A stretch of DNA of 18,088 bases, taken from DATAQC01 sp051005135. Lineage in GTDB: Bacteria; Actinomycetota; Acidimicrobiia; Acidimicrobiales; AC-14. A model generated the notes under the pieces. That model searched no databases, was not told the DNA's origin, and saw only the letters and a list, made by a program, of their open reading frames with translations. Position numbers and translations under genes: made by a program. Position 1 is the first letter of the stretch. Each line of letters starts with the position of its first letter. Below, in pieces: positions 1 through 7,060 of the stretch. The stretch spans positions 1 to 18,088 of the forward strand of contig JBPCJQ010000003.1 in assembly GCA_051005135.1 (NCBI GenBank). Direction: 5' to 3'.

Positions 1-554
1 GCATTGCCTTCGATGCCCAAGATGCCCCGGTGGTGAGCCCGGTGATGGGCCGAGCACAGTGCCACCAGGTTGGGGGTGTCGGTGGCCCCGCCGTCTTCCC
101 AGTGGACGATGTGGTGGACCTGGAGCCGGCCCCTGTTCCTTCCGCCCGGTACCCGACAACCACCGTCTCGGTCTTCTATGGCGGTGCGGGTGCGATCGGA
201 AACGATGCGCTGGGTGCGCCCCACGCTGAGAGCCACCCTGTCGCTGCTGACCACCAGGCGCACCCGAGCGTCACAGCCCAGGTGGCGGCGCAGGGCGTCG
301 GGCAGGGCCGGGCCCAGGTGCAGGCGGCCGGTCAGTGCCCCCTCGGCGTCGGTGCCTAGCTAGGTGGAACAGCACCAAGTGGCGGTCGTGGTGGGGGCGG
401 GCCACGCCCTCGCCGCCCAGGTAGGTATCGGCGAGGCCCACCAGGGTTCCAGGGCCTGGGCGATGAGCGCAACCAGGCGGTTGGCGGTGGCATTGAGGGT
501 GCCGCATACGTGGGTGATCTCGTCCTCTAGGAGCTGGCCGGCCCTGTCGTCCAT
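1..554 (-). pseudogene. Broken DUF222/13E12-type HNH endonuclease gene, 3' end cut by window edge
   Basis: Read leftwards from the ATG at 554, the frame gives an N-terminal piece like DUF222 (begins MDDRAGQLLEDEITHVCG). Near 445 the family-like sequence jumps to another frame (GTLVGLADTYLGG...HDRHLVLFHL). Near 360 it returns to the first frame, just past a stop at 360-362, and continues GTDAEGALTGRLHLG. It then reaches an HNH core: a CRVPGG zinc-knuckle remnant (families usually have CRxPGC), VHHIVHWEDGG, then NLVALCSAHHRAHH. The core is well preserved and runs off the window at position 1. Compared with the usual DUF222 layout, much of the middle of the domain is missing at the first junction. 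HNH proteins of this family are presumed nucleases and are often multicopy in actinobacteria. The promoter and SOS box in front look intact. Two frame changes plus a deletion make a working full-length protein unlikely. Confidence 0.75.
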
Positions 555-561
555 GCCCTTT

Positions 562-590
562 AGTATAACGAACGTACGTTCGCATAGCAA
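562..590 (-). promoter_or_regulatory. SOS (LexA) box inside a -35/-10 promoter
   Basis: Positions 569-582 form a perfect 14-bp palindrome, CGAACGTACGTTCG, matching the actinobacterial/Gram-positive LexA box CGAAC-N4-GTTCG. On the minus strand it sits exactly between a -35-like TTGCTA (590-585) and a -10 TATACT (567-562) with a 17-bp spacer, so bound LexA would cover the promoter. The -10 ends 7 bp before the ATG at 554, which predicts a leaderless transcript. Mycobacterial 13E12 genes are known LexA targets, which fits the HNH gene downstream. Confidence 0.75.
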
Positions 591-672
591 GCAGATTCGT
601 TCATTCGGCGACGAGACGTGGGCTGGCAACGGTTGCTTCTCACGCCTCATGAACGTACCGATCACATTCAGA

Positions 673-925
673 TCAAATGGGTTCGATCGAGAGCACCTGG
701 ACCAGCCGTTCATACGTGAGGGCACGAAAGACGACGAGCACACCAGCCATCGGGGCGATATAGATCCTCGTCGAGAGGCACTGGCATGGCGTCGGCTGGC
801 GGCCCATGGTCCTGCCAGTCGAGGAAGGCTTCAAGGATGGTCAGCCGGAGCGAGTGGGATGGTCTCCACTCTCGTATCCAAACGTCAAACGCCTTTGGGT
901 AGTCGATTTGCCAAGACTCGGTCAC
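673..925 (-). pseudogene. Small RelE/ParE-like protein gene with a frameshift (possible toxin)
   Basis: The gene starts at GTG 925-923, overlapping the previous gene's stop as GTGA. As written it encodes 71 aa, ending SCPHV at 710. Its first 56 residues (VTESWQIDYPKAFDVWIREW...PLDEDLY) look like the start of a RelE/ParE-fold protein. The expected C-terminal strands appear in the next frame, beginning IAPMAGVLVVFRALTYE and ending VQVLSIEPI with a stop at 673-675. The shift falls in the run CTATATCGCC near 757-763, where restoring two bases of the TA run would give a continuous protein of about 84 aa, a normal length for this fold. The family assignment rests on the strand-helix-helix-strands pattern and the VVFR...VLSIEP ending, not on a known signature. 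It could be a decayed toxin, a sequencing error, or a different small protein. Confidence 0.45.
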
Positions 926-1248
926 CCGGTGTTCAGGCGCTCCTCGTCGGCAGCCTGGCGCTCGGCGACAATCCTGGCCAGGAGCTCTTCGCGAATAGGG
1001 GCTCGTCGAGCGGACTCTTCGGTGGCCGCGTCCTGGTCGGCCTGCTCGATCCATGCCCGCGTTCGGGGGTCGGCAGCGACGTGTAGGGCATATAGACGGA
1101 GCCGAGCCCAATGCAAAGCGCTCGTAATGCCGCCGGCGAGTTGGGCCACAGTCCATTCCGCCAAACGCAGGGCTCCAACCAAAATGTCGGTATCGACTGG
1201 CTTCGACGGTGAGGGGGATGGATTTCGGTTCTCGCTGGTGACGGCCAT
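922..1248 (-). CDS. Hypothetical protein, 108 aa (possible partner of the RelE-like gene)
   Basis: I do not recognise this protein. The start at ATG 1248 (MAVTSENRN) is chosen because GAGGGGG lies about 6 bases upstream; the frame is open further up to 1323 but without an RBS. The N-terminal 20 residues are polar and proline/serine rich. The middle (about 25-60, LVGALRLAEWTVAQLAGGIT...) is an amphipathic or weakly hydrophobic helix. The C-terminal half is charged and helical, ending REELLARIVAERQAADEERLNTG. The stop overlaps the GTG of the next gene by four bases, so the two are probably translationally coupled. A small helical protein before a RelE-like protein would suit an antitoxin, but no DNA-binding motif is visible and the role is a guess. 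Confidence 0.55.
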   Translation of the reverse strand: MAVTSENRNPSPSPSKPVDTDILVGALRLAEWTVAQLAGGITSALHWARLRLYALHVAADPRTRAWIEQADQDAATEESARRAPIREELLARIVAERQAADEERLNTG

Positions 1249-1331
1249 GTGATCCCCCTCGGTTGATGCCTCCTCTGAGCCTACCGGCTGTCCCCCGAGT
1301 TGGACTACGACCGTTGTTGGCACCGCCTAGC

Positions 1332-2348
1332 ATGCGATTCGACATGGCCGACGCGAACCCCACCAAGCTCGTCCTGTTGGGCACCGCTGGCGGCCCCTTG
1401 CCTTCGCCCACCCGCTCGGGCATCGCCCATGCACTGGTCGTCGGTGGACGGGTCCACGTGGTCGACTGCGGCAGCGGGGTCGCACGCCAGCTTCGCCGGG
1501 CTCGCCTGCTGTCGACCCTGCACCGCGTCTTCCTTACCCATCTGCACTCCGACCACGACTGCGACTACTTCAACCTCTTCCTGCTCGGCTGGCCGGTGTT
1601 GCAGTGGAGCCCGCCGGTCCACGCCTACGGCCCGGGAACGGCGGGGCCGATGTGCGCCCTGCCGGCCGAGGAGCCGGGCGAACGTGACGTACCGCTCATC
1701 AACCCCGACAACCCCACCCCGGGGCTGGTCGACATCACCAACTACTCCATCCAGGCGCACGCCTTCGACATCAACGTGCGCATCCGAGAGGCGGGCAGGG
1801 CCAACCTGACCGAGCTGATCGTGCCCCACGACATCGAGCTGCCCCCCGGCCTCGGCGCCCAGGCACCGGAGCCGGTCGCACCGCCGATGCGACCGTTCGT
1901 GGTGGCCGAAGACGACGACGTTCGGGTGATGGCCACGCTTGTGCAGCACGCGCCGGTGTTCCCCGCCTTCGCCTACCGCTTCGACACCGCCGACGGCTCC
2001 GTGGTGTTCTCGGGCGACACTGCCCCCACGCCAAACCTGGTGGATCTGGCCTCGGGTGCCGACGTCCTCGTTCACGAGGTGTTCGACGACGCCCACGAGG
2101 ACCCCGACGACGGCGTGGACGAAGACGCGTGGGAGGCCGAGCAGCGCCACCACCACATGGTCAGCTCCCATACCGCCCTGAGCCAAGTGGGTGGGGTCGC
2201 CGCCGCTGCCGGGGTGGCCAAGCTGGTGCTCACCCACTTCATCCCCGGCGACGACGAGTTGCCCGACGGGCACTGGGTGAAGGGCGTATCGGCGACCTAC
2301 GACGGCCAGATCGTCGTGGGCCACGATCTGATGGAGATAGAGGTGTAG
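1332..2348 (+). CDS. MBL-fold metallo-hydrolase, RNase Z/arylsulfatase-like
   Basis: The 338-aa protein shows the metallo-beta-lactamase signature THLHSDHDCDY near residue 70-80 (HxHxDH), which supplies most of the two-metal site. Further ligands are seen at VQHAPVFPAFAYR, SGDTAPTPNLVDLA (the bridging Asp) and VLTHF (the last His). The opening LVLLGTAGGPLPSPTRSG and the late VLVHEVFDD are typical of the RNase Z/arylsulfatase-like branch of hydrolases. It is longer than a minimal RNase Z and no substrate can be assigned; a lactonase or cyclic-nucleotide phosphodiesterase activity is equally possible. ATG 1332 or ATG 1344 are both plausible starts and neither has a clear RBS. No signal peptide is seen, so it is probably cytoplasmic. 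It is transcribed alone, divergent from the 108-aa gene and closed by a strong terminator. Confidence 0.85.
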   Translation: MRFDMADANPTKLVLLGTAGGPLPSPTRSGIAHALVVGGRVHVVDCGSGVARQLRRARLLSTLHRVFLTHLHSDHDCDYFNLFLLGWPVLQWSPPVHAYGPGTAGPMCALPAEEPGERDVPLINPDNPTPGLVDITNYSIQAHAFDINVRIREAGRANLTELIVPHDIELPPGLGAQAPEPVAPPMRPFVVAEDDDVRVMATLVQHAPVFPAFAYRFDTADGSVVFSGDTAPTPNLVDLASGADVLVHEVFDDAHEDPDDGVDEDAWEAEQRHHHMVSSHTALSQVGGVAAAAGVAKLVLTHFIPGDDELPDGHWVKGVSATYDGQIVVGHDLMEIEV

Positions 2349-2366
2349 GCGCAGCTTCAGTGCCGC

Positions 2367-2412
2367 AAGACAGAGGCCCGGCTCCCATGTGGGGACCGGG
2401 CCTCTGTCTTTT
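2367..2412 (+). terminator. Rho-independent terminator after the MBL gene
   Basis: The left arm 2367-2386 (AAGACAGAGGCCCGG, then C, then TCCC) pairs with the right arm 2391-2410 around a loop ATGT, with one bulged C. The stem is very GC-rich and is followed by a short T run (TCTTTT, ending 2412). It lies 19 bp after the MBL stop. It also separates the convergent beta-helix gene, though on that strand the T run is weak. A second small palindrome, GCTCAGCGGGCTGAGC (2424-2439), lies just beyond, nearer the end of the beta-helix gene. Confidence 0.85.
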
Positions 2413-2454
2413 CAGCTCTCGGCGCTCAGCGGGCTGAGCCCTCAAACGAAGCTC

Positions 2455-3738
2455 TCAGTGAATGCAGGACTGGTTCACCTTGACGAAGTGGTTCCCTGTC
2501 CAGCGGTTGTTGTCACAAGGAGGCGCCGTGTTGCCGTCGAAGGCGTCCCACACGGTGTTCCCCATGGCAGTGTTGCCCGACAGGGTGTTGTTGATCGAGC
2601 CGGGGAGGGGACCCGTTCGGCCCACGGAGGGACCGCTGACGAGAATGCCGTCGACGCCGTTCCCGTTGGTGGTGTTGCCCTTCACGGTGTTGTTGCTGCT
2701 GCCTCGGCCACCAAGGTAGATGCCGTTACCGGTGTTGTTGCTGGCGTTGTTCCCGATGATGGTGGTGTTGGACGGCACGCATACGACCCCGCCCGGTCCC
2801 TGCTGCAACACGGCGATGCCGTTCTGCCCATCGGTGCCGCCGTTTCGCAGCACGGTGTTGCCCTGGATCACATTGCCACTGTTGTTCGGCGTGCCGTTGG
2901 GCATGTTGTCGGCTCCCGGGCAGATGTTGTCGAAGACGGCGATGCCCTCGAGCTGGTTGTCGTTCGACGTGTTACCGCTGATCACGTTGGCATTCGCTCC
3001 AGGACCTTCCATGCGGATGCCGATGTTCTGGTGCGGCCGGCCCCGCCCCACGTCGTTGCCGCCGAACGGCCCGCACGGCCCGTTGATGCCGCTGGGCAGA
3101 ATGTTCGATACATGGTTGTTGACCGTCTGGTTGCCCGACACCACGTTGCGGTCGGAGTTGTCCACCAGGGCTATGCCCGAGAAGGGGCCGTTGTTGGTGA
3201 CGGTATTGGCCCTGATGACGTTGCCGCTCGAATTGTCGGCGGTGATGCCGTCGCCGAAGTCGCAGGCGTTCTGGAACGGGTCCCCGTTGTTGACACCGCC
3301 TGTCAAGATGACATGGGCGATGTTGTCACGCACGGTGAGGCCCTGGATGACGTTGCCGTAACCTCCATCGATGGCCACGCCGGCGTCGAAGTGGGTGATG
3401 GTGCCGGGCCCCATCACGGTGACGCCGTGCACGTTGAGCAGATGAACGCCGATCTGCTGGTCCTCAGGGGCGCCGCTCGTGTTGGTGGTGTCGCTGCCGG
3501 TGATGGTGTGGCCGTTCAGGCTCAGGGTGACGTTGCTGGCGGCGATGTCGATGCCGTCGTGGGGACAAGGCCCGATGTCGGCCCCGAGGGTGTAGCTACC
3601 GGGAGCGGTGATCGTCGTCCCGCAGGCGGTGATCGCCGTCGCCGCGCTAGCCGGCGCCGCCAGGGTTGCGAGGGCTGTGCCGCCCAACAGCACCGCGGCC
3701 GGAAGGGCAATCATGCCCCGAAGAATGCGTTTTCCCAC
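2455..3738 (-). CDS. Secreted right-handed parallel beta-helix (PbH1/NosD-type) protein
   Basis: The protein has a Sec signal peptide (basic VGKRILRG, a hydrophobic stretch, then a cleavage site after APASA). A short region with CGTTITAPGSYTLGADIG follows, and then ten or more beta-helix turns of the type GNVIxGNTVxxN, rich in Asn, Gly, Val and Ile. Such folds are found in carbohydrate-binding, lyase and NosD-like proteins; no catalytic residues can be named, so surface or polysaccharide binding is the most that can be said. Cysteines recur (CPHD, NACDFG, GPCGPFG, PPCDNN, QSCIH) and could form disulfides. The C-terminus ends WTGNHFVKVNQSCIH. GTG 3738 is preferred because GGAGG lies 4 bases upstream; ATG 3762 is in frame but has no RBS. 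A fragment of a related gene lies at 15312-15398. Confidence 0.85.
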   Translation of the reverse strand: MGKRILRGMIALPAAVLLGGTALATLAAPASAATAITACGTTITAPGSYTLGADIGPCPHDGIDIAASNVTLSLNGHTITGSDTTNTSGAPEDQQIGVHLLNVHGVTVMGPGTITHFDAGVAIDGGYGNVIQGLTVRDNIAHVILTGGVNNGDPFQNACDFGDGITADNSSGNVIRANTVTNNGPFSGIALVDNSDRNVVSGNQTVNNHVSNILPSGINGPCGPFGGNDVGRGRPHQNIGIRMEGPGANANVISGNTSNDNQLEGIAVFDNICPGADNMPNGTPNNSGNVIQGNTVLRNGGTDGQNGIAVLQQGPGGVVCVPSNTTIIGNNASNNTGNGIYLGGRGSSNNTVKGNTTNGNGVDGILVSGPSVGRTGPLPGSINNTLSGNTAMGNTVWDAFDGNTAPPCDNNRWTGNHFVKVNQSCIH

Positions 3739-3903
3739 TTTGCCTCCATTGTCTTTCGTCATGTGAGCACAACCGTCTTATGCCGGATATCGAGCTTCCC
3801 CAGCTGAAGCCGCCCGCCGCAACCGGCGCTTACCCGTCACCGAATCAGGCACTGTAGCGCCTACCTCCCGGCTGGGCAACATCGGGTCTTGGCCCTAGCG
3901 CGG

Positions 3904-3931
3904 CTGACAATAGGTGCAAAACGCATATACC
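3904..3931 (+). promoter_or_regulatory. Putative sigma-70-type promoter for the FrhB-like gene
   Basis: CTGACA (3904-3909) and TATACC (3926-3931) are separated by 16 bp and lie about 30 bp before the chosen ATG at 3962, with GAGG at 3950-3953 as RBS. This is a pattern match only. The rest of 3763-3903 holds no gene I can support and should carry the divergent beta-helix promoter as well. Confidence 0.4.
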
Positions 3932-3961
3932 GGGGGACCCGGCGGCTCCGAGGCGCTTACC

Positions 3962-5146
3962 ATGGCGGCGATGGCACGCGAGGTCCTGCACTGGGCGCAC
4001 CTCTACTCGGAGGTGGTCACGTCGGGCCTGTGCACGGGATGCGCTGGTTGCGTGGTGGCCTGCCCCCACGACGTTCTCGGCTACGACGACGGAGAGGGTC
4101 ACTACAAGCCGTTCCACCTCGAGGCCGAGGGCGGCCCCGGCGGTTGCGGCCACGGCGAGCGGGGGTGCACCTCGTGCACCCGGGCCTGCCCCCGGTTTCG
4201 CACTTGGGAGCCCGAGATCGACACCCACCTGTTCGGGCGGGCTCGCCGCACCGACGAGGTCGACGGCATCTCCAAGGACATCATCCTGGCCCGGGCCGTC
4301 GACCCCGAGATCCTGGCCCGGGGCCAGGACGGCGGGCTGGTGAGCGCCATCTTGTTGTGGGCCCTCGACCACGGCTACATCGACGCCGCCCTGGTGTCCT
4401 ACCTCGAGGGTGACGGCACCACCTGGAAGGCCAAGCCCGGGGTGGCCCGCACCCGTGACGAGATCCTGGCCGCAGCCGGCAGCCGCTACACCTACTCGGC
4501 CAACACCATGGCCTACGCCGAGGCGGTGGCGGGCGGAGCCGAGAAGCTGGCCCTGGTGGGCATGAGCTGCCAGTCTTCGGTGCCACCGGTGATGACGGTG
4601 CGCAAGGCGGGCAAGCCGGCGCGGCGCATCACCCTGAACATCGGCCTCTTGTGCTCCAAGACCTTCGACGACACCATCTTCACCGAGCTGTTCGAGACCA
4701 AGTACGGCCTTCGCCGCCAAGAGATGGTGAAGATGAACATCAAGGGTGCCGTCCAGATATGGATGCGCGACGGCAGCTACCAGGAGGTCCCCCTCAAGGA
4801 GTGCCACGCCTGGACCAGGGAGGGCTGCAAGGCCTGCCCCGACTTCGCGGCCGAGCACGCCGACATCTCCACCGGCGGCATCGGTGCCTTCGGCGACTGG
4901 ACCCTCACCATCGTGCGCACGGACCTGGGTCGGGAGATCATCGTGAAGATGCTCGACGACGGCACCATCGAGGGCCGGCCCGGCGACGATGATCCCGGTG
5001 CCATCGCCCTGTTGCGCAAGCTGTCCACCAACCAGCGCAAGCGCTGGCCGGCCAGCGCCATCCCCGGCCCCAACCTGATCCCGCCCGAGGCCATCAAGAA
5101 GAAGAAGAAGAAGGCCCCTCCGGCGGCGGAGCCGGCGCCGGCCTGA
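3962..5146 (+). CDS. Coenzyme F420 hydrogenase/dehydrogenase beta-subunit (FrhB) family protein
   Basis: The 394-aa protein opens with a [4Fe-4S] ferredoxin motif, C24-x2-C27-x2-C30-x3-C34-P (GLCTGCAGCVVACP). A second Cys cluster, CGHGERGCTSCTRACPRF, follows near residue 60-80. An FrhB N-terminal part (GQDGGLVSAILLWALDHGYID) comes next, and then the FrhB C-terminal part (KLALVGMSCQ, NIGLLCSKTF, REGCKACPDFAAEHADISTGGIG). FrhB-type subunits bind FAD and iron-sulfur clusters and exchange electrons with F420; here no partner dehydrogenase subunit is encoded nearby, so the substrate is unknown. It is probably cytoplasmic. The tail has six consecutive Lys followed by a Pro/Ala stretch. ATG 3962 has GAGG 8 bases upstream; ATG 3971 is an alternative. 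The 3' end overlaps the convergent udgB by 53 bp. Confidence 0.85.
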   Translation: MAAMAREVLHWAHLYSEVVTSGLCTGCAGCVVACPHDVLGYDDGEGHYKPFHLEAEGGPGGCGHGERGCTSCTRACPRFRTWEPEIDTHLFGRARRTDEVDGISKDIILARAVDPEILARGQDGGLVSAILLWALDHGYIDAALVSYLEGDGTTWKAKPGVARTRDEILAAAGSRYTYSANTMAYAEAVAGGAEKLALVGMSCQSSVPPVMTVRKAGKPARRITLNIGLLCSKTFDDTIFTELFETKYGLRRQEMVKMNIKGAVQIWMRDGSYQEVPLKECHAWTREGCKACPDFAAEHADISTGGIGAFGDWTLTIVRTDLGREIIVKMLDDGTIEGRPGDDDPGAIALLRKLSTNQRKRWPASAIPGPNLIPPEAIKKKKKKAPPAAEPAPA

Positions 5147-5807
5147 GGCCCTCCAGCTCTCGGGCCCGGGCGAACACGGCGTCGAAGGCGGCCTCGGTGA
5201 GGGTGCCGGTGAAGGTGTTCTGCTGGCTGGGGTGGTACGAGCACAGCAGGGTGCGGCCGTCGGCCAACGGATGCTCGGCCAGGTGGGCGAAGCGGGGCCG
5301 GGGGCGCACGCCGAGGAGGGCGCACACCGCGTCGTGGGCGAAGCGGCCGAGTGCCACGATGACGGCCACTTCGGTGAGCAGGTCCAGCTCCCGCCCGAGG
5401 TATGGCAGGCAGGCGTCGCGCTCGGCGGGCGTGGGCTTGTTGGCAGGCGGGGCGCAGCGCACCGCGGCCGACACCCAGGCCCCGGTCAGCACCAGCCCGT
5501 CGTCGGCGGACACGCTGGTGGGCTGGTTGGCGTAGCCCGCCCGCCACAGGGCACGGAACACCCAGTCGCCCGAGCGGTCGCCGGTGAACACCCGCCCGGT
5601 GCGGTTGCCTCCGTGGGCGGCGGGAGCCAGGCCCACCAGCACCAGCCGCGCCCCGGGGTCGCCGAAGCCGGGCACCGGCCGCCCCCAGTACTCGTGGTTG
5701 GCAAACGACGCCCGCTTCTCCGCGGCTACGTGCTCGCGCCACTCCACCAGCCGGGGGCAAGCTCGGCATGTGATCACCTCATGTCTCACCTGTTCCAGAG
5801 AATCCAC
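5094..5807 (-). CDS. udgB: Uracil-DNA glycosylase, family 5 (UdgB-like)
   Basis: The 237-aa protein removes uracil, and in this family often hypoxanthine or other deaminated bases, from DNA to start base excision repair. Iron-sulfur ligands are visible: C14 and C17 (ITCRACPRL), then RCAPPANKPTP and ERDAC. Motif A is GLAPAAHGGNRTG, with no polar catalytic Asp/Asn after GLAP, the hallmark of family 5. The DNA-binding loop motif is YHPSQQNTFTG. EYWGRPVPGFGDP is also characteristic. The start is GTG 5807, giving MDSLEQVRHEVITCRAC; a GTG a few codons later is possible. The C-terminal tail ends in five Ser encoded opposite the poly-Lys codons of the FrhB-like gene. It is divergent from the phosphatase gene with only 26 bp between starts, so the promoters overlap. 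Confidence 0.88.
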   Translation of the reverse strand: MDSLEQVRHEVITCRACPRLVEWREHVAAEKRASFANHEYWGRPVPGFGDPGARLVLVGLAPAAHGGNRTGRVFTGDRSGDWVFRALWRAGYANQPTSVSADDGLVLTGAWVSAAVRCAPPANKPTPAERDACLPYLGRELDLLTEVAVIVALGRFAHDAVCALLGVRPRPRFAHLAEHPLADGRTLLCSYHPSQQNTFTGTLTEAAFDAVFARARELEGLRPAPAPPPEGPSSSSS

Positions 5808-5833
5808 AGACGAAAGCTAGGTTGGGCCGGCCC

Positions 5834-6478
5834 ATGCCCCGCTCACCGGCGCCGCCGCGCCCGACCCTCGTCCTGTTCGTGCGCCACGGCCACACACCCA
5901 CCACCGGCAAGTTGCTGCCGGGCCGAGCCAAGGGCCTGCATTTGTCCGACGACGGGCGGGCCCAGGCCCAGGCCGTGGCCGACCGCCTGGCTGGGCTGAA
6001 GTCGCTCGACGCCATCTACGCCTCGCCGCTGGAGCGGGCCCGGGAGACGGCCGCTCCCATCGCTGCCGCCCGCGGTCTCAGGGTGGCGATCGAGCGCGGC
6101 CTGCTCGAGGTCGACGTCGGGGATTGGACGGGCAGGGAGCTCAAGGCGGTGGCCAAGCTTGCCGAGTGGAAGGTGGTGCAGCGTTACCCGAGCGGCTTCC
6201 GCTTCCCGGGCGGCGAGTCGTTCGTGGAGATGCAGGCTCGGATGGTGACCACGGTGGCCAAGCTGCGGGCCGCCCACCCGGGCCAGACGGTGGTAGCGGT
6301 CAGCCACGCCGACCCCATCAAGGCGGCGGTCGGCCACGCCCTGGGCAACCACCTCGACTTCTTCCAACGCTTCACCATCTCGCCCTGCTCGGTGAGCGCG
6401 GTGGCCTACGGGGAAGCAGGCCCGATGGTCATGTCGGTCAACTCGGTGGGCGATCTGGCGTCGCTGCGCGCATCGTGA
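5834..6478 (+). CDS. Histidine phosphatase family protein (MSMEG_4193 type)
   Basis: The sequence shows the histidine phosphatase core: FVRHGHTPTTGKLLPGR near residue 15-30 carries the phospho-accepting His, YASPLERARETAAPIA is the second conserved stretch, and VVAVSHADPIKAAVGHALG carries the second catalytic His. At 214 aa it has normal family length. The TPTTGKLLPGRAKGLHLSDDG region is typical of the actinobacterial subfamily that travels with DUF3090 and SCO1664-type genes, exactly as found here. The substrate is unknown. ATG 5834 is preferred; a TTG at 5822 extends the frame by four codons. It heads a three-gene run with the two following genes. Confidence 0.88.
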   Translation: MPRSPAPPRPTLVLFVRHGHTPTTGKLLPGRAKGLHLSDDGRAQAQAVADRLAGLKSLDAIYASPLERARETAAPIAAARGLRVAIERGLLEVDVGDWTGRELKAVAKLAEWKVVQRYPSGFRFPGGESFVEMQARMVTTVAKLRAAHPGQTVVAVSHADPIKAAVGHALGNHLDFFQRFTISPCSVSAVAYGEAGPMVMSVNSVGDLASLRAS

Positions 6479-6515
6479 GAAAGACATCGTGAGCGAGCCG
6501 AAGGCGAGCGAACCA

Positions 6516-6573
6516 ATGAGCACAGTGCCCCGCTCAGCGGGGCAGCCACCGCAGGTGGCGGCCCGATGAGCAC
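6516..6573 (+). repeat. ATGAGCAC direct repeat flanking two hairpins, with a 17-codon mini-ORF
   Basis: The 8-mer ATGAGCAC occurs at 6516-6523 and again at 6566-6573, where it is the start of the DUF3090 gene. Between the copies lie two tight hairpins: GCCCCGC-TCA-GCGGGGC (6527-6543) and GCCACC-GCA-GGTGGC (6545-6559). The first copy opens a 17-codon frame (MSTVPRSAGQPPQVAAR) that ends in TGA at 6567-6569, overlapping the DUF3090 ATG. This may be a small palindromic insertion with an 8-bp target duplication, or a leader peptide. Another 9-bp repeat, CATCGTGAG, lies just upstream at 6471-6479 and 6485-6493. Confidence 0.55.
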
Positions 6574-7060
6574 CTCTTTCGAGATGCCCGAGGTCGACGC
6601 CCTCACCACCGGCACGGTGGGGCCGCCGGGCGCCCGTGTGTTCTACCTCCAGGCCCGTCGCCACGACCAGGTCGTGACCCTGCGGCTGGAGAAGACCCAG
6701 GTGGCCGCGCTGGTGGCCTATCTGGCCACCATGCTCGAAGACCTGCCGACGGCACGTGAGCTGCCCACCGACCTCGAGCTGGCCGAGCCGGTGGTGGCCG
6801 AGTGGGTGGTGGGCTCCCTGGGCGTCTCCTACGACGAGGACGCCGACCGCGTCGTGGTGGTGGCCGAGGAGATGGTGGAGGAGGGCGACGAGGCGGCGCG
6901 CGTCCGCATCACCGCCACCCGTGAGCAGATCGCCGCCCTGGCCCGCCGCGGTGCTGAGGTGGTGGAGGCGGGACGGCCTCTCTGCCTGCTCTGCCACCAG
7001 CCCCTCGATCCCGAAGGACACATGTGCATCCGGCTGAATGGGCATCGCCAGACCCGCTGA
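6566..7060 (+). CDS. DUF3090 family protein
   Basis: The 164-aa protein matches the actinobacterial DUF3090 pattern. An N-terminal FEMPEVDALTTGTVGPPGARVFYLQAR is followed by a middle LEKTQVAALVAYLATMLEDLP and an acidic stretch around residues 85-115. It ends in a zinc-ribbon-like CLLCHQPLDPEGHMCIRLNGH (C-x2-C...C). The biochemical function is not established; the family is conserved next to the phosphatase and SCO1664-type genes. The ATG at 6566 overlaps the stop of a 17-codon upstream frame. Its 3' end overlaps the next gene by 37 bp, so coupled expression is likely. Confidence 0.85.
   Translation: MSTSFEMPEVDALTTGTVGPPGARVFYLQARRHDQVVTLRLEKTQVAALVAYLATMLEDLPTARELPTDLELAEPVVAEWVVGSLGVSYDEDADRVVVVAEEMVEEGDEAARVRITATREQIAALARRGAEVVEAGRPLCLLCHQPLDPEGHMCIRLNGHRQTR

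Noticed and set aside
364..1252. Plus-strand open frames across the left end
   Set aside because: They run opposite the HNH remnant and the 108-aa gene, which have family likeness or an RBS and coupled stop/start; the plus frames have neither.
2389..3807. 472-codon plus-strand open frame opposite the beta-helix gene
   Set aside because: The minus strand has a signal peptide and regular beta-helix repeats; the plus frame is a complement of those repeats.
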